A stretch of DNA of 64,000 nt from Massilia aurea (GCF_024753205.1 NZ_JANUGZ010000001.1:1054001-1118000), one strand, 5' to 3'; positions 1 to 13,247 are shown, counted from the first letter of the stretch. Notes: a model not told the origin generated them from the letters alone. Translations and numbers: made by a program.

Positions 1-1923
<1,923 letters not shown>

Positions 1924-1962
1924 GTTGAACCTTATTCGTTATAAGTTATCGAGCGAGACCGA

Positions 1963-2271
1963 TCAGCCCTTGAGGCTGTCGAGGTCTTCCACGTTGATCG
2001 TGTCCAGATTGCGGAACAGGACCACCAGGATCGCCAGGCCAATTGCACTTTCGGCGGCCGCGACGGTCAAAATGAAGAACACGAAGATCTGCCCCGCCGC
2101 GTCGCCCAGGTAGTGGGAAAACGCGATGAAGTTCAGGTTCACCGCCAGCAGCATCAATTCGATGGCCATCAGCAAGATGATGATGTTCTTCCGGTTCAGG
2201 AAGATACCGACCACCGAGATCGCGAACAGGATCGCGCCCAGGATCAGATAGTGTGCAAGGGAGACGGTCAT
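1963..2271 (-). CDS. nuoK: NADH-quinone oxidoreductase subunit K
   Basis: Small antiporter-like (MrpC-type) membrane subunit of complex I, 102 residues, the normal family length. Three transmembrane helices are visible: an N-terminal one around [17 protein letters not shown], a middle one carrying the conserved acidic residue in [16 protein letters not shown], and a third around [19 protein letters not shown] with a second conserved Glu. The start overlaps the stop of nuoJ by four bases (ATGA), which indicates translational coupling inside the nuo operon. Confidence 0.97.
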   Translation of the reverse strand: MTVSLAHYLILGAILFAISVVGIFLNRKNIIILLMAIELMLLAVNLNFIAFSHYLGDAAGQIFVFFILTVAAAESAIGLAILVVLFRNLDTINVEDLDSLKG

Positions 2272-2951
2272 TTGCTTTCCTTCGGTTCGGCGGCAGCTGG
2301 CGCTGCAGCAGCAGCGGCTGCAGCGGCCTTGGCCACGTTCGCGGCATCGATGGCCGGCTGGTTCACGGTCGCGACCTTGATGATCTTCAGGCGGTCGTTG
2401 CGTTTCACACGCACGGCGTCGGCCGGATCGATGGCCTTGCTGTCCTTGCGGCGGCGCAGCGTCAGGGCCACGGCGGCGATGATCGCCACCAGCAGCACCA
2501 CGGCAGCAATTTCAAAGCCGTAGATGTAGCGGGTGTAGATCTGCAGGCCCAGTTCCTTGGTGCCGCCGATGTTCAGGGCAGCTGCTTCCGGCGTTTGCTG
2601 GAAGTTGCTGTAGCCGTGCCACAGCACCGCGCCCATCTCGAGCACGATCAGGGCGCCGACGCCGGCTGCCAGCGGCAGGAAGCCCCAGAAACCTTCGCGC
2701 ATGCGGTCGATATTAATATCGAGCATCATGACGACGAACAGGAACAGCACCATGACGGCGCCGACATAGACCAGCACCAGCACGATGGCGAGGAATTCGG
2801 CCTTCAGCAGCAGCCAGATACCGGCGGCGTTGAAGAAGGCCAGCACCAGGAACAGCGCGGCGTGAACCGGGTTCTTGGCGGTGATGACGCGCAGGCCTGC
2901 CAGCACCATCACGGCCGCAAACACGTAGAACAAAATATCAGTAAATGTCAT
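2268..2951 (-). CDS. nuoJ: NADH-quinone oxidoreductase subunit J
   Basis: Membrane subunit of complex I (ND6 homologue), 227 residues. Five hydrophobic helices occupy roughly residues 1-175, including the characteristic [19 protein letters not shown] segment. The last 30 or so residues are an Ala-rich, low-complexity cytoplasmic tail (runs of Ala around residues 205-222) of the kind seen in betaproteobacterial NuoJ. It lies 31 bases after nuoI and overlaps nuoK by four bases. Confidence 0.96.
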   Translation of the reverse strand: MTFTDILFYVFAAVMVLAGLRVITAKNPVHAALFLVLAFFNAAGIWLLLKAEFLAIVLVLVYVGAVMVLFLFVVMMLDINIDRMREGFWGFLPLAAGVGALIVLEMGAVLWHGYSNFQQTPEAAALNIGGTKELGLQIYTRYIYGFEIAAVVLLVAIIAAVALTLRRRKDSKAIDPADAVRVKRNDRLKIIKVATVNQPAIDAANVAKAAAAAAAAAPAAAEPKESK

Positions 2952-2982
2952 GACTAACCCAGGAGCCTCTTGTAATTAACAC

Positions 2983-3471
2983 TTAGCGGAACTTGGCGTC
3001 CGCCTCGCGGGCAGCGGCAATCTCGGTTTCGTAGCGGTCACCCACGGCCAGCAGCATCTCTTTGGTGTAATAGAGGTCGCCGCGTTTTTCACCGTGGTAT
3101 TCGAGCACGTGCGTTTCGACGATCGAATCCACCGGGCACGATTCTTCGCAGAAGCCGCAGAAGATGCACTTGGTCAGGTCGATGTCGTAGCGCGAGGTGC
3201 GGCGGGTGCCGTCTTCGCGCTGGGTCGACTCGATCGTGATCGCCATGGCCGGGCAGACTGCTTCGCACAGTTTGCAGGCGATGCAGCGCTCTTCCCCGTT
3301 GGGGTAGCGACGCAGCGCATGCAGACCGCGGAAGCGGTTCGACATCGGGGTCTTTTCTTCCGGGTACTGGACCGTGATCGAGCGCGACAGAGCGTAGCGG
3401 CCGGTCAGGGCCAGGCCCTTGATCAACTCGGTCAGCATCAGGCTGCCGAGGATTTCTTTCATACGTGACAT
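2983..3471 (-). CDS. nuoI: NADH-quinone oxidoreductase subunit I
   Basis: Peripheral-arm ferredoxin-like subunit carrying clusters N6a and N6b, 162 residues. Two complete 4Fe-4S motifs are visible, [12 protein letters not shown] and [12 protein letters not shown], each CxxCxxCxxxCP. The N-terminus is an amphipathic stretch that sits on the membrane arm next to NuoH. Electrons pass from NuoG through these clusters to the NuoB cluster and then quinone. It lies 10 bases downstream of nuoH. Confidence 0.97.
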   Translation of the reverse strand: MSRMKEILGSLMLTELIKGLALTGRYALSRSITVQYPEEKTPMSNRFRGLHALRRYPNGEERCIACKLCEAVCPAMAITIESTQREDGTRRTSRYDIDLTKCIFCGFCEESCPVDSIVETHVLEYHGEKRGDLYYTKEMLLAVGDRYETEIAAAREADAKFR

Positions 3472-3481
3472 GTGCGTCCCC

Positions 3482-4573
3482 TTACTTCCAAATATTCCAC
3501 GACGTCTGCATCCAGGCGGCGATGAACACCAGCCAGACCAGCGTGATCGGAATGAACACTTTCCAGCCCAGACGCATGATCTGGTCGTAACGGTAACGTG
3601 GGAACGTACCGCGCACCCAGATGAAGAACGTGACCAGGCAGAACGTTTTCAGGAACAGCCAGAAGAAGCCGATGAAGCCGCCCAGGGTGCCGCCCACTTC
3701 GAGGAAGCTGAATGGTGCCGACCAGCCGCCGAGGAAGAACAGCGAAGCCAGGCAGGCGATCAGGATCATGTTGCCGTACTCGGCCAGCATGAACATCGCG
3801 TACGACATGCCCGAGTACTCGACCATGTGACCGGCAACGATCTCGGATTCACCTTCGATCACGTCAAACGGGTGACGACCGCACTCGGCCAGGCCCGAAA
3901 TCAGGTAGATGATGAACAGCGGGAACAGCGGCAGCCAGTTCCACGACAGGAAGTTGACACCCCAGCCGGCGAAGGTGCCCATCTGCTGACCGGCGACGAT
4001 GTCCGACAGGTTCAGGCTGCCCGTCACCATCAGCACGACCACCAGCACGAAGCCCATCGGGATTTCGTACGAGATCATCTGGGCCGATGCGCGCATGGCG
4101 CCCATGAACGAGTACTTCGAATTCGACGCCCAGCCGGCGATGATGATGCCGTAGACCTCGACCGAGGTGATGGCCATCAAGAGCAGCACGCCGGCGTTCA
4201 CGTTGGCCAGCGCAAACTGCGGGCCGAACGGAATGACCGACCAGGCAGCCAGCGCCGGCATGATCGTCATGACCGGACCGATCACGAACAGGCTCTTGCT
4301 GGCCTTGGCCGGGATCACGATCTCTTTGATCAGGAGCTTTAAGCCGTCGGCCATTGGCTGCAGCAGGCCGCCAGGACCGACGCGGTTCGGGCCGACGCGG
4401 ATCTGGATCCAGCCGATGAACTTGCGTTCCCACAGCGTGGCGTAGGCGATCGCGATCATCAACGGTGCCAGCACCGCGATGATCTTGATCAGGGTCCAGG
4501 CGATCGGCCAGACCGGGCCGAGCAGGTCTGCACCGCCGGCGTTGAATGAATCAATGTAACCGGGCGCGGCCAT
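3482..4573 (-). CDS. nuoH: NADH-quinone oxidoreductase subunit H
   Basis: Membrane subunit (ND1 homologue) that forms the quinone-binding chamber at the junction of the two arms, 363 residues. Conserved stretches include [20 protein letters not shown] near residue 50 and the acidic loop around [20 protein letters not shown] near residue 235, which lines the quinone channel. About eight transmembrane helices are visible. The start codon overlaps the last base of the nuoG stop, so the two are coupled. Confidence 0.97.
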   Translation of the reverse strand: MAAPGYIDSFNAGGADLLGPVWPIAWTLIKIIAVLAPLMIAIAYATLWERKFIGWIQIRVGPNRVGPGGLLQPMADGLKLLIKEIVIPAKASKSLFVIGPVMTIMPALAAWSVIPFGPQFALANVNAGVLLLMAITSVEVYGIIIAGWASNSKYSFMGAMRASAQMISYEIPMGFVLVVVLMVTGSLNLSDIVAGQQMGTFAGWGVNFLSWNWLPLFPLFIIYLISGLAECGRHPFDVIEGESEIVAGHMVEYSGMSYAMFMLAEYGNMILIACLASLFFLGGWSAPFSFLEVGGTLGGFIGFFWLFLKTFCLVTFFIWVRGTFPRYRYDQIMRLGWKVFIPITLVWLVFIAAWMQTSWNIWK

Positions 4574-6915
4574 TACTTGCTCTCCCCTGCTTTTGCAACT
4601 TGGATGGAACCGAACATGGCGCCCAGGCCTGCCACGGCCGGATGGCCGGCGGCGACACGCACTGCGTTCGATGGCAGCGTGGCGTCGACATCGGCCACCA
4701 GCACGGCCGAACCGGCGCCTTGCGTGACGGTGACGCTGTCGCCGGCCTTGACGCCGATCGATTCAGCCACCGCTTTCGACAGCGTCACCAGCGGCGCATT
4801 CGCGTCGGCGGTGCGCTGCAGCGGTTCGGCGCGGCGTGCCAGCGCATCGGTGAAGTACACCGGCACGTCGGTCACGCGCTCGAGCTGGCCCGCCGGCGCA
4901 TAGGCGCCAACGGTCGGTGCCAGCGTGGCTTTGTTGTTCAGCTTGCCCGACAGATCGGTGACGCCCTTGCCGAACAGCTCATCGCGGATCGATTCGGACG
5001 TGTCGTAGTCGAAGCCTTGCAGGCCCAAGAGGTTGCCCAGCACGCGCAGCACTTTCCAGGCTGGACGGGTGTCGCCCAGCGGACGCACGGTGCCGTTGAA
5101 GCTTTGTGCGCGGCCTTCGCAATTGACGAACGTGCCCGAGGTTTCCGAGAACGGCGCGATTGGCAGCAGCACGTCGGCGTAGTCCAGGCCATGCTTGAAG
5201 GCCGACATGACGACGACCATCTCGGCAGCAGCCAGCGCAGCCGTGGCTTGCTGCGGGTTGGCGGCATCCAGTTGCGGTTCGGCGTTCAGCAGCACGTAGG
5301 CTTTTTTCGGCGTCGCGAACGGTGCTTCGTTCTTGCCCGACGTGGCGCCCACCAGGTGGCCGCCGACCGTGTTGGCCGACTCGACCAGATAACCGAACGA
5401 GCAACCGGTCTGCTCGGCGATCCACTGCGCAGCAGCGTGGATTTTCGACGCTTGCGGATGTTGCGCAGCAGCGTTACCCAGCAGGATCGCGCCTGGCAGT
5501 TCAACGTCGCCGACGACGACCAGCGAGGCGGCAATCGCTTTGGCGATGTCCGATGCTTCGATCTGCTCGAAACCGGCCGGCGCCGCGATGCCCTTGTCGG
5601 CAGCGATGGCGACGACGATTTCCGACAGCGCGACGAGCCAGTCGCTCGGTGCGGCGATCAGCTTGTGCGCGACTTTCATCAAGAGCTCGTCATCTGCGCC
5701 GGCAACCAGCGACAGGCGCAGGCCCGACTTGGTGGCGGCGCGCAGGCGGGTCGCGGCCAGCGGATGATCCTTGCGCAGGAACGAGCCGATGACCAGTGCG
5801 CGCTTGAGCGTGCTCAGCTGGGCGATCGGCATGCCGAGCCATGGCGTGACCTGGCCGTCGAGCGAGAAGTCGCTCTGGCGCAGGCGGAACTCGACGTTGT
5901 CGGAGCCCATGCCACGCATGGCCTTGTTCAGCAGGTGCAGTTCTTCGACGGTCGAGTGCGCAGTGGCGACGGCGGCGATCGCATCGGCGCCGTGTTCGTG
6001 ACGGATATTGCGCAGGCCGTGGGCGACGTACTCGAGGGCAGTCTGCCACTCGGCTTCCTGCCACATGCCGCCCTGCTTGATCATTGGCTTCGTCAGGCGG
6101 TCGGTGTTGTTCAGCGCTTCGTACGAGAAACGCTCTTTGTCCGACAGCCAGCATTCGTTGACCGCTTCGTTTTCGAGCGGCAGCACGCGCATGACACGGC
6201 CACCCTTGACCTGGACGATCAGGTTCGCGCCCAGCGAATCGTGCGGCGAGACCGACTTGCGGCGCTGCAGTTCCCATGGACGTGCCGAATAACGGAATGG
6301 CTTGCTGGTGAGCGCGCCGACCGGGCACAGGTCGATCATGTTGCCCGAGACTTCCGAGTCGACGGTCTTGCCGACGAACGTCGTGATTTCGGAATGCTCG
6401 CCGCGGCCCAGCATGCCGAATTCCATGACGCCGGCCACTTCCTGGCCGAAACGCACGCAACGGGTGCACTGGATGCAACGCGCCATCTCTTCCATTGAGA
6501 TCAGCGGGCCCGCTTCTTTCGGGGCCACCACGCGCTTTTCTTCTTCGTAGCGCGAACCGCTCTTGCCGTAGCCCACGGCCAGATCCTGCAACTGGCATTC
6601 GCCGCCCTGATCGCAGATCGGGCAGTCGAGCGGGTGGTTAATGAGCAAAAATTCCATCACCGACTTCTGGGCCTGCACGGCCTTGTCGCTGTGGCTGCGC
6701 ACGATCATGCCCGGCGAAACCGGAGTCGCGCACGCTGGCAAAGGCTTCGGCGCCTTTTCCACTTCGACGAGGCACATGCGGCAGTTCGCAGCGATCGACA
6801 ATTTCTTGTGATAGCAGAAGTGCGGAATGTACGTTCCGAGCTTGTTTGCGGCGTCCATCACCATCGAACCCGGTGGGACTTCAACTTTCTTGCCGTCTAA
6901 TTCAATTTCAACCAT
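4573..6915 (-). CDS. nuoG: NADH-quinone oxidoreductase subunit G
   Basis: Large iron-sulfur subunit of the NADH-dehydrogenase module, 780 residues. The N-terminal 2Fe-2S ferredoxin domain shows [15 protein letters not shown] and a later Cys (ACATP). Next come the His-Cys3 region ([18 protein letters not shown]) and a 4Fe-4S region with [10 protein letters not shown]. The C-terminal two thirds is the molybdopterin-oxidoreductase-like fold, which carries no cofactor in complex I. It lies 21 bases after nuoF. Confidence 0.97.
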   Translation of the reverse strand: MVEIELDGKKVEVPPGSMVMDAANKLGTYIPHFCYHKKLSIAANCRMCLVEVEKAPKPLPACATPVSPGMIVRSHSDKAVQAQKSVMEFLLINHPLDCPICDQGGECQLQDLAVGYGKSGSRYEEEKRVVAPKEAGPLISMEEMARCIQCTRCVRFGQEVAGVMEFGMLGRGEHSEITTFVGKTVDSEVSGNMIDLCPVGALTSKPFRYSARPWELQRRKSVSPHDSLGANLIVQVKGGRVMRVLPLENEAVNECWLSDKERFSYEALNNTDRLTKPMIKQGGMWQEAEWQTALEYVAHGLRNIRHEHGADAIAAVATAHSTVEELHLLNKAMRGMGSDNVEFRLRQSDFSLDGQVTPWLGMPIAQLSTLKRALVIGSFLRKDHPLAATRLRAATKSGLRLSLVAGADDELLMKVAHKLIAAPSDWLVALSEIVVAIAADKGIAAPAGFEQIEASDIAKAIAASLVVVGDVELPGAILLGNAAAQHPQASKIHAAAQWIAEQTGCSFGYLVESANTVGGHLVGATSGKNEAPFATPKKAYVLLNAEPQLDAANPQQATAALAAAEMVVVMSAFKHGLDYADVLLPIAPFSETSGTFVNCEGRAQSFNGTVRPLGDTRPAWKVLRVLGNLLGLQGFDYDTSESIRDELFGKGVTDLSGKLNNKATLAPTVGAYAPAGQLERVTDVPVYFTDALARRAEPLQRTADANAPLVTLSKAVAESIGVKAGDSVTVTQGAGSAVLVADVDATLPSNAVRVAAGHPAVAGLGAMFGSIQVAKAGESK

Positions 6916-6936
6916 GGGATCGTTACCTGACCTGGT

Positions 6937-8232
6937 TTAAAGGTATGAGGGCACGAGGCAGTGCTTGTGCTCAATGTGATATTCAAATTCTTCGCGGAAG
7001 TGCTTGATCATGGCCTGCACTGGCATCGCGGCCGCATCGCCGAGCGCGCAAATCGTGCGGCCCTTGATGTTGTCAGCGATGTTGTTCAGGAGATCCATGT
7101 CGTCCGGTCGGCCCTGGCCATGCTCGATGCGGTGAACCATGCGGTACATCCAGCCCGTGCCTTCACGGCATGGCGTGCACTGGCCGCACGATTCTTCGTA
7201 ATAGAAGTACGACAGGCGCAGCAGCGACTTGACCATGCAGCGCGTCTCGTCCATGACGATCACGGCGCCCGAACCCAGCATCGAGCCGGCCTTGGCGATC
7301 GAATCGTAGTCGAGATCGGTTTGCATCATCTGCTCGCCCGGCACCACTGGCGCCGACGAACCGCCTGGAATCACGGCCTTGATCTTCTTGCCACCGCGCA
7401 TGCCACCGGCCAGTTCCATCAGGGTCGCAAATGGCGTACCCAGCGGAACTTCGTAGTTGCCTGGCCGCTCGACGTCGCCCGAGATCGAGAAGATCTTGGT
7501 GCCGCCGTTGTTCGGCTTGCCCAGCGCCATGTAGTTCTCGGCGCCGATGTTCAGGATGAACGGGACCGCAGCGAAGGTCTCGGTGTTGTTGATCGTCGTC
7601 GGCTTGCCGTACAGGCCGAACGAGGCCGGAAACGGCGGCTTGAAGCGCGGCTGGCCCTTCTTGCCTTCGAGCGACTCGAGCAGCGCGGTTTCTTCGCCGC
7701 AGATGTAGGCGCCGTAACCGTGGTGCGCGTGCAACTGGAACGAGAACGTGCTGCCCAGGATGTTGTCACCCAAAAAGCCGGCGGCGCGCGCTTCTTCCAG
7801 CGCTTCTTCAAAGCGCAGGTAGTCTTCGAAGATTTCGCCGTGGATGTAGTTGTAGCCCACGGTAATGCCCATCGCGTAGGCGCCGATGGCCATGCCTTCG
7901 ATCAGCGCATGCGGGTTGTAGCGAATGATATCGCGGTCCTTGAACGTGCCCGGCTCGCCTTCGTCAGTATTGCAGACGAGGTATTTCTGGCCTGGGAACT
8001 GGCGCGGCATGAAGCTCCACTTCAGGCCGGTCGGGAAACCGGCGCCGCCACGGCCGCGCAGGCCCGATGCCTTCATGTCGGCGATGATCTGCTCGGGCGT
8101 GATTTTTTCTTCGATGATGCGGCGCAGCGCCGAGTAGCCGCCACGGTTGACGTAGTCGGACAGGTGCCAGTTGGTGCCATTCAGATCCTTCAGGATCAGC
8201 GGCTTGATGTGACGATCGTGCAGGCTGGTCAT
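6937..8232 (-). CDS. nuoF: NADH-quinone oxidoreductase subunit F (NADH- and FMN-binding)
   Basis: Flavoprotein that oxidises NADH and passes electrons through FMN to cluster N3, 431 residues. Visible landmarks are the NADH-binding glycine-rich [13 protein letters not shown] (about residue 60), the FMN-binding [14 protein letters not shown] (about residue 90), and the 4Fe-4S motif [12 protein letters not shown] (about residue 350) with a further Cys (TICALGD) downstream. It overlaps the nuoE stop by four bases. Confidence 0.98.
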   Translation of the reverse strand: MTSLHDRHIKPLILKDLNGTNWHLSDYVNRGGYSALRRIIEEKITPEQIIADMKASGLRGRGGAGFPTGLKWSFMPRQFPGQKYLVCNTDEGEPGTFKDRDIIRYNPHALIEGMAIGAYAMGITVGYNYIHGEIFEDYLRFEEALEEARAAGFLGDNILGSTFSFQLHAHHGYGAYICGEETALLESLEGKKGQPRFKPPFPASFGLYGKPTTINNTETFAAVPFILNIGAENYMALGKPNNGGTKIFSISGDVERPGNYEVPLGTPFATLMELAGGMRGGKKIKAVIPGGSSAPVVPGEQMMQTDLDYDSIAKAGSMLGSGAVIVMDETRCMVKSLLRLSYFYYEESCGQCTPCREGTGWMYRMVHRIEHGQGRPDDMDLLNNIADNIKGRTICALGDAAAMPVQAMIKHFREEFEYHIEHKHCLVPSYL

Positions 8233-8705
8233 TTGTTCAGTTCCTCAAGCAGGGCGTCGATCTTGGCATCGCTCATGAACGAACACATGCGGTGATTGTT
8301 CACCAGCATGACGGGTGCGTCGCCGCAGGCGCCCATGCACTCGCCTTCCATCAGCGTGAACTTGCCGTCCGCCGTGGTGTCACGGAAGTCGATGTTCAGG
8401 GCGTCCTTGATGCGCTGGGCCGCGCGTTCGCCGCCCGACAATGCGCATGGCAGGTTGGTGCACACGGTGATCTTGTGCTGGCCAACCGGTTTGACGTTGA
8501 ACATATTGTAGAAAGTCGCCACCTCTTGCACGGCAATCGCCGGCATCTCGATGTAGTCGGCGATTTCCTGCATCGTCTCTGGCGACAGCCAGCCCAGTTC
8601 GACCTGGGCGTGGGCGAGCGAGGCCATCACGGCCGACTGGCGTTGATCGGCTGGGTACTTGGCCAGCTCCCGATCGATTTTTTGATAGCACTGCGGGGAT
8701 AACAT
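8229..8705 (-). CDS. nuoE: NADH-quinone oxidoreductase subunit E
   Basis: Thioredoxin-like subunit carrying the 2Fe-2S cluster N1a, 158 residues. The cluster ligands appear as [11 protein letters not shown] (about residues 82-92) and CMGACGDAP (about residues 123-131), the CxxxxC plus CxxxC pattern of the family. The N-terminus is helical with a bundle that contacts NuoF. It overlaps nuoF by four bases and lies 20 bases after nuoD. Confidence 0.97.
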   Translation of the reverse strand: MLSPQCYQKIDRELAKYPADQRQSAVMASLAHAQVELGWLSPETMQEIADYIEMPAIAVQEVATFYNMFNVKPVGQHKITVCTNLPCALSGGERAAQRIKDALNIDFRDTTADGKFTLMEGECMGACGDAPVMLVNNHRMCSFMSDAKIDALLEELNK

Positions 8706-8725
8706 ATTCTTCTCTGCCTTTCGGA

Positions 8726-9979
8726 CTAGCGATCAATACTGCCGAACACGATGTCTTGCGTACCGATGATGGCGACGGCATCAGCGATCATGTGTCCGCG
8801 TGCCATTTCGTCGAGGCTCTGCAGGTGGACATAGTCCGGCGTGCGGATTTTCAGGCGGTATGGCTTGTTGGCGCCGTCGGAGACGATATAGATGCCGAAT
8901 TCGCCCTTCGGATGCTCGACCGCAGCGTACGCCTCGCCCTCTGGGACGTGGAAGCCTTCGGTGAACAGCTTGAAGTGGTGAATCAGCGATTCCATATTGG
9001 ACTTCATGTCCATCCGGTTCGGCGGCGCAATCTTGTTATTGTCAATCATGACCGGGCCCGGATTCGCGCGCAGCCAGGTGATGCATTGCTTGATGATGCG
9101 GTTCGACTGGCGCATCTCTTCCACGCGCACCAGGTAGCGGTCGTACGAGTCGCCGTTGGTGCCCACAGGGATGTCGAATTCGACCTTGTCGTACGCTGCA
9201 TACGGCTGCGTCTTGCGCAGGTCCCAGGCGATGCCCGAACCACGCAGCATGGCGCCGGTGAAGCCCATGGCTTTCGCGTCTTCCGGCGTCACGACACCGA
9301 TGCCGACCGTACGCTGCTTCCAGATACGGTTATCGGTCAGCAGGGTTTCGTATTCGTCGACATAGCCATCGAAGCGCTTCGTGAACGCGTCGAGGAAGTC
9401 GAGCACGGAGCCCTGGCGGTGTTCGTTCAGTGCGTCGATCGCCTTGGCGCTGCGGATGGGCGAAGCCTTGTGCTGTGGCATCGTGTCCGGCAGGTCGCGG
9501 TACACGCCGCCCGGGCGGTAGTAGGCCGCGTGCATGCGCGCGCCGGATACCGCTTCGTAGACGTCGAACAGGTCTTCGCGGTCGCGGAAGCAGTACAGGA
9601 ACGGGCCCATGGCGCCGATGTCCAGCGCGTGTGCGCCGAGCCACATCAGGTGGTTCAGGATGCGGGTGACTTCGTCGAACATCGTGCGGATGTACTGGGC
9701 GCGGATCGGCGCCTGGATGCCGAGCAGCTTTTCGATGGCCAGCACGTAGCCGTGTTCGTTGCACATCATCGACACGTAGTCGAGACGGTCCATGTACGGC
9801 ACCGATTGCAGGTAGGTGCGGGTTTCGGCCAGCTTCTCGGTGCCGCGGTGCAGCAGGCCGATGTGCGGGTCGGCGCGCTGGATCACCTCGCCGTCGAGCT
9901 CGAGCACGAGGCGCAGCACGCCGTGCGCTGCCGGGTGCTGCGGACCAAAGTTCAGGGTGTAGTTCTTAAGCTCAGCCAT
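8726..9979 (-). CDS. nuoD: NADH-quinone oxidoreductase subunit D
   Basis: 49-kDa subunit derived from the [NiFe]-hydrogenase large subunit; together with NuoB it forms the quinone-reduction site. 417 residues from the ATG at 9979, which begins [20 protein letters not shown]. That GPQHPAAHG motif contains the quinone-site His. An in-frame extension reaches back to 10396, but it runs through nuoC in another frame and is not used. The start overlaps the nuoC stop. Confidence 0.97.
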   Translation of the reverse strand: MAELKNYTLNFGPQHPAAHGVLRLVLELDGEVIQRADPHIGLLHRGTEKLAETRTYLQSVPYMDRLDYVSMMCNEHGYVLAIEKLLGIQAPIRAQYIRTMFDEVTRILNHLMWLGAHALDIGAMGPFLYCFRDREDLFDVYEAVSGARMHAAYYRPGGVYRDLPDTMPQHKASPIRSAKAIDALNEHRQGSVLDFLDAFTKRFDGYVDEYETLLTDNRIWKQRTVGIGVVTPEDAKAMGFTGAMLRGSGIAWDLRKTQPYAAYDKVEFDIPVGTNGDSYDRYLVRVEEMRQSNRIIKQCITWLRANPGPVMIDNNKIAPPNRMDMKSNMESLIHHFKLFTEGFHVPEGEAYAAVEHPKGEFGIYIVSDGANKPYRLKIRTPDYVHLQSLDEMARGHMIADAVAIIGTQDIVFGSIDR

Positions 9980-10572
9980 TATTTCGTCCCGTAAGTCTCT
10001 TCGCGAATCACGCGGGGAATGTTCTCGCGCGGTTCGATCGTGACGGGTTGATAGATCACGCGTTTCTGCTCGGGGTCGTAGCGCATCTCGACATAGCCCG
10101 AGATCGGGAAGTCCTTGCGGAACGGGTGGCCGATGAAACCGTAGTCGGTCAGGATGCGGCGCAGGTCGCCGTGGCCGTCGAACAGGATGCCGAACAGGTC
10201 GAACGCTTCGCGCTCGAACCAGTTGGCGGCGCGCCAGATCGGCGTGATCGATTCGACCAGCGGCATGTCGTCGTCCGGGCAGAACACCCGCACGCGCACG
10301 CGCCAGTTGTGGGTCAGCGACAGCAGGTGCACGACGACCGCAAAGCGCGGTCCTTCGTAGGTGCCTTCGCCATATTCCGAATAGTCGACGCCGCACAGGT
10401 CGATCATCTGCTCGAACGCCAGCGCAGGGGTATCGCGAAGGGCCGTCATCGAGCGGATGTAGTCGGCGGCCTTGACCACCACCGTGACTTCACCCAGCGC
10501 CGCCGAGATCGCGGCGCCCTCGCCCAATGCAGTCTGCAGGGCGAGTTGAAGGGTTTCGAGTTTTGTCGTCAT
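9979..10572 (-). CDS. nuoC: NADH-quinone oxidoreductase subunit C
   Basis: 30-kDa peripheral-arm subunit without cofactors, 197 residues. The family signature [24 protein letters not shown], of the WxEREaxDxxGxxFxxHPDLRRIL type, is at about residue 115, and the C-terminus has the [15 protein letters not shown] segment. It is a stand-alone NuoC here, not the NuoCD fusion of enterobacteria. It lies 18 bases after nuoB. Confidence 0.97.
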   Translation of the reverse strand: MTTKLETLQLALQTALGEGAAISAALGEVTVVVKAADYIRSMTALRDTPALAFEQMIDLCGVDYSEYGEGTYEGPRFAVVVHLLSLTHNWRVRVRVFCPDDDMPLVESITPIWRAANWFEREAFDLFGILFDGHGDLRRILTDYGFIGHPFRKDFPISGYVEMRYDPEQKRVIYQPVTIEPRENIPRVIREETYGTK

Positions 10573-10590
10573 GGAGTACGCCGTCCGTTT

Positions 10591-11067
10591 TTAGCGCGCG
10601 ATGGTATTGGTGCGCTTGATCTTGTTCTGGAGCTGCATGATGCCGTACAGCAGAGCTTCGGCGGTCGGTGGACAGCCTGGCACGTAGACATCGACCGGGA
10701 CGATGCGATCGCAGCCACGGACGACCGAATACGAATAGTGGTAGTAGCCGCCACCGTTGGCACAGGAGCCCATCGAGATGACCCAGCGCGGCTCGGCCAT
10801 CTGGTCGTAGACCTTGCGCAGCGCCGGCGCCATCTTGTTGCACAGCGTGCCGGCAACGATCATGACGTCGGACTGGCGTGGCGACGGACGGAACACGATA
10901 CCGAAGCGGTCCATGTCGTAGCGGGCCGCGCCCACGTGCATCATCTCGACCGCGCAGCAGGCCAGACCGAACGTCATCGGGAACATCGACCCGGTACGTG
11001 CCCAGTTGACCAGCTTGTCGGCTGTGGTGGTGATGAAACCTTCGTTTAGTACGCCTTCAATAGCCAT
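10591..11067 (-). CDS. nuoB: NADH-quinone oxidoreductase subunit B
   Basis: Carries the terminal 4Fe-4S cluster N2 that reduces quinone, 158 residues. The tandem cysteines are in [12 protein letters not shown] (about residues 36-37). The remaining ligands are Cys in [12 protein letters not shown] (about residue 102) and [13 protein letters not shown] (about residue 132). It begins three bases after the nuoA stop and is followed by nuoC. Confidence 0.98.
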   Translation of the reverse strand: MAIEGVLNEGFITTTADKLVNWARTGSMFPMTFGLACCAVEMMHVGAARYDMDRFGIVFRPSPRQSDVMIVAGTLCNKMAPALRKVYDQMAEPRWVISMGSCANGGGYYHYSYSVVRGCDRIVPVDVYVPGCPPTAEALLYGIMQLQNKIKRTNTIAR

Positions 11068-11070
11068 GGC

Positions 11071-11430
11071 TTATTCCCAATCAAGGGCACCTTTCTTCCA
11101 GATGTACCAGAAGCCCACGACGAATTCGGCGATGAACACCATCATCGTGATGAAACCGGTGAACCCCAGTTCGCGCATCGAGACGCCCCATGGGAAGAAG
11201 AATGCCGTTTCAAGATCAAACAAAATAAACAGGATCGCGACCAGGTAGTACCGGACGTCGAACTTCATGCGCGCGTCTTCGAAGGCTTCGAAGCCGCATT
11301 CATACGGGGACAGTTTGGCATCGTCGGGTTTGTGCGGCCCGAGCAGGCGACCAAGCACCTGAGGGGCGACACCGACACCGATGCCAACCAGGATAAAGAG
11401 AAGAACGGGGAGATAACTTTCGAGGTTCAC
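11071..11430 (-). CDS. nuoA: NADH-quinone oxidoreductase subunit A (GTG start)
   Basis: Membrane subunit of complex I (ND3 homologue), 119 residues. I chose the GTG at 11430: it gives the normal N-terminus ([17 protein letters not shown]) and is preceded by AGAAGG about eight bases upstream, whereas the upstream in-frame extension to 11481 adds a non-hydrophobic leader unlike the family. Three helices are visible, with the conserved loop [20 protein letters not shown] between the first and second. First gene of the nuo operon. Confidence 0.95.
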   Translation of the reverse strand: MNLESYLPVLLFILVGIGVGVAPQVLGRLLGPHKPDDAKLSPYECGFEAFEDARMKFDVRYYLVAILFILFDLETAFFFPWGVSMRELGFTGFITMMVFIAEFVVGFWYIWKKGALDWE

Positions 11431-11541
11431 GATGAAGCCTTCTGAACGATCGGTTAATGGAACGCTGCAGAGATGCAGCACCGAATCGTGCGAACCTGGC
11501 TTCGAGCCTGCCGCCAGGATCGTACGACAGATCCTCGTAAA

Positions 11542-11590
11542 AAAGCCAGCTCAGGCATGAGGTAAAAACTCGTGCGCCCTTGCTGGCTTT
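11542..11590 (-). terminator. Candidate terminator downstream of tRNA-Leu
   Basis: On the minus strand AAAGCCAGC pairs with GCTGGCTTT (9 bp), with a loop of about 31 bases, followed by further T residues. It sits 13 bases beyond the 3' end of the tRNA and before nuoA. The long loop makes it less certain than a compact hairpin. If it is leaky, the tRNA promoter could feed nuo; I found no convincing separate promoter in 11431-11541. Confidence 0.55.
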
Positions 11591-11602
11591 CTTTCTAAAT
11601 TT

Positions 11603-11687
11603 TGGTGCCGACGGCGAGACTCGAACTCGCACAGCTTGCGCCACTACCCCCTCAAGATAGCGTGTCTACCAATTTCACCACGTCGGC
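11603..11687 (-). tRNA. tRNA-Leu (anticodon GAG)
   Basis: 85 bases including an encoded CCA. Acceptor arms GCCGACG (5') and CGTCGGC (3') pair perfectly, with discriminator A followed by CCA. The anticodon stem CTATC/GGTAG closes the loop TTGAGGG, so the anticodon is GAG (reads CTC and CTT). A long variable arm typical of class II tRNA-Leu and a T-loop GTTCGAGTC are present. It lies between secG and nuoA on the same strand. Confidence 0.97.
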
Positions 11688-11698
11688 TGGAGAACAGT

Positions 11699-11728
11699 AT
11701 TTTACCCTGCTTTAGCACTATCTTTCAA
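11699..11728 (-). promoter_or_regulatory. Candidate sigma-70 promoter for tRNA-Leu
   Basis: On the minus strand TTGAAA (11728-11723) and TAAAAT (11704-11699) are separated by 18 bases. The expected transcription start is only about five bases before the tRNA 5' end, which fits a tRNA promoter. Seen by eye; no expression data. Confidence 0.55.
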
Positions 11729-11917
11729 TGCTCAAATTGCGCAATCACAAAGATATTTGCCATTTAATTGAATCATATCGCCGAACAATCTATTGGACGC
11801 TCTTTTACTGACATGAGCATGACAAAGTTCGTTGCGACAACAGCGTCAATATTTCAAGGCTGCACAGACCGGTTGTTCAACCCTGTCACGCGCCGCAGTA
11901 TTCTACGCCTAAAAACG

Positions 11918-11946
11918 ACAATGCGCCCGATAAAAAGGCGCATTGT
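11918..11946 (-). terminator. Rho-independent terminator after secG
   Basis: Ten-base-pair stem ACAATGCGCC / GGCGCATTGT with a nine-base loop, followed on the minus strand by CGTTTTTA. It lies about 43 bases past the secG stop. The opposite strand also has a short T run, but no plus-strand gene needs it. Apart from this, the tRNA promoter and the tRNA itself, I see nothing else in 11688-11988. Confidence 0.75.
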
Positions 11947-11988
11947 TTTGGAACAGCATTGGCGCACGTGGCGCCGGGACTGCGTGGC

Positions 11989-12411
11989 TTACCTGGTCGC
12001 TGGCGCCGGGGTCGGTGGAGCGGCCGGAACACCCGCTGCCGGGGCTGCAGGGACGGCACTGCCGGCTGGCAGCGTCGGCACATCGGCTGGCGCGGTCTGC
12101 ACTGGCGCCGTGACCGGAATGCCGGCTGCTGGCGCCTGGGCACGGCCCATCACGCCGGCGTTGTCGCTGCCGGTGCGGTTGTTGCCGATGTAGGCCAGCG
12201 TCAGCGTGGTGCCGAAGAACACGGCGGCAGCCACTGCCGTTGCCTTGGACAGGAAGTTCGACGAACCGGATGCACCGAACAGGCTGCCCGACGCGCCGGA
12301 ACCGAAGGCCGCACCCATATCAGCGCCCTTGCCGTGCTGCATCAGGACCAGGCCAATAATGGACAGGGCCGAGATAACCTGCACGACGATAATAAGATTA
12401 GACCAGATCAT
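11989..12411 (-). CDS. secG: Preprotein translocase subunit SecG
   Basis: Inner-membrane auxiliary subunit of the SecYEG translocon, 140 residues. The first helix starts MIWSNLIIVVQVISALSIIG, followed by the conserved loop LMQHGKGADMGAAFGSGASG and a second helix around residues 55-75. The last 60 or so residues form a Pro/Ala/Val-rich tail with no predicted structure, which makes the protein longer than the roughly 110-residue enterobacterial SecG. It follows tpiA after 86 bases and ends in a terminator. Confidence 0.95.
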   Translation of the reverse strand: MIWSNLIIVVQVISALSIIGLVLMQHGKGADMGAAFGSGASGSLFGASGSSNFLSKATAVAAAVFFGTTLTLAYIGNNRTGSDNAGVMGRAQAPAAGIPVTAPVQTAPADVPTLPAGSAVPAAPAAGVPAAPPTPAPATR

Positions 12412-12497
12412 TGCAATTCCATTCCAAGGTTTAACAGCGTTTCAAATTTTTTGTAATTCCAAAATCTTCGCAAAACTAAATGCGCAAGATTAAGTCT

Positions 12498-13247
12498 TTA
12501 AGCAGCACGCAGAATGGCGAGGAAGTCGTCGGCTTTCAGTGCCGCCCCGCCGATCAGGCCGCCATCGATATCCGGTTGCGCCAGCAGCTCGCGTGCATTC
12601 TCCGGCTTCATGCTGCCGCCGTAAAGGATTTGTACGGTTTCTGCGGCATCAACGTTGCACTTGCGCACTAACGCGCGCATGTCGGCGTGCACTTGCTGCG
12701 CCATCTCGGGCGTGGCCGTCTTGCCGGTACCGATTGCCCACACCGGCTCGTAGGCCAGCACCAGGCGCGACACATCTTCGAAGCCCACCAGTTCCAGCAC
12801 CGCGTGCAGCTGGCCACCGACAACGTCGTTGGTCTCGCCCGCTTCGCGCTGCTCGAGTGTTTCGCCGATGCACACGATCGGGGTCAGGCCGGCGTCCAGC
12901 GCCGCTTTTGCCTTGCGCGCGACCAGCTCGTTCGACTCACCGTGGTAACCGCGGCGCTCGGAGTGGCCGACGATGACGTAACGGCAACCAAAATCGTGCA
13001 GCATCGAGACACATACTTCGCCAGTGAAGGCGCCGCACGGCTCGGTCGCGACATCCTGCGCGCCCCAGGCCACGCTGCTACCGGCCAACAACTGCTCGCA
13101 CTGGAACAGATACGGCGCGGGGACGCACACCGCGCACGTTGCCTGAATATCCGGGCTCAGACCCGCGAGAATGCCTTGCAGCAGCTCGGCATTGACTGCC
13201 CGGCTGCCGTTCATCTTCCAGTTACCTACTACGAGTGTGGGACGCAT
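12498..13247 (-). CDS. tpiA: Triose-phosphate isomerase
   Basis: Interconverts dihydroxyacetone phosphate and glyceraldehyde 3-phosphate in glycolysis and gluconeogenesis; cytosolic. 249 residues from the ATG at 13247 ([15 protein letters not shown]), the standard length. The catalytic Lys is in NWKMNG, the His in [10 protein letters not shown] (about residue 97), and the catalytic Glu in [16 protein letters not shown] (about residue 168), followed by the phosphate-binding GGSMKPEN. In-frame sequence up to 13301 is not used because the family starts at the chosen Met. Confidence 0.98.
   Translation of the reverse strand: MRPTLVVGNWKMNGSRAVNAELLQGILAGLSPDIQATCAVCVPAPYLFQCEQLLAGSSVAWGAQDVATEPCGAFTGEVCVSMLHDFGCRYVIVGHSERRGYHGESNELVARKAKAALDAGLTPIVCIGETLEQREAGETNDVVGGQLHAVLELVGFEDVSRLVLAYEPVWAIGTGKTATPEMAQQVHADMRALVRKCNVDAAETVQILYGGSMKPENARELLAQPDIDGGLIGGAALKADDFLAILRAA

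Noticed and set aside
4546..6498. 650-codon plus-strand open frame across nuoG
   Set aside because: Antisense to a fully conserved gene; composition (Arg/Ala/His-rich) is typical of a high-GC shadow frame.
9980..10396. N-terminal extension of nuoD
   Set aside because: Overlaps nuoC in another frame; NuoD family begins at the 9979 Met.
11603..11687. tRNA-Leu as an integration site
   Set aside because: Flanks are secG and nuoA in their usual order; no integrase, no duplicated tRNA 3' end seen.
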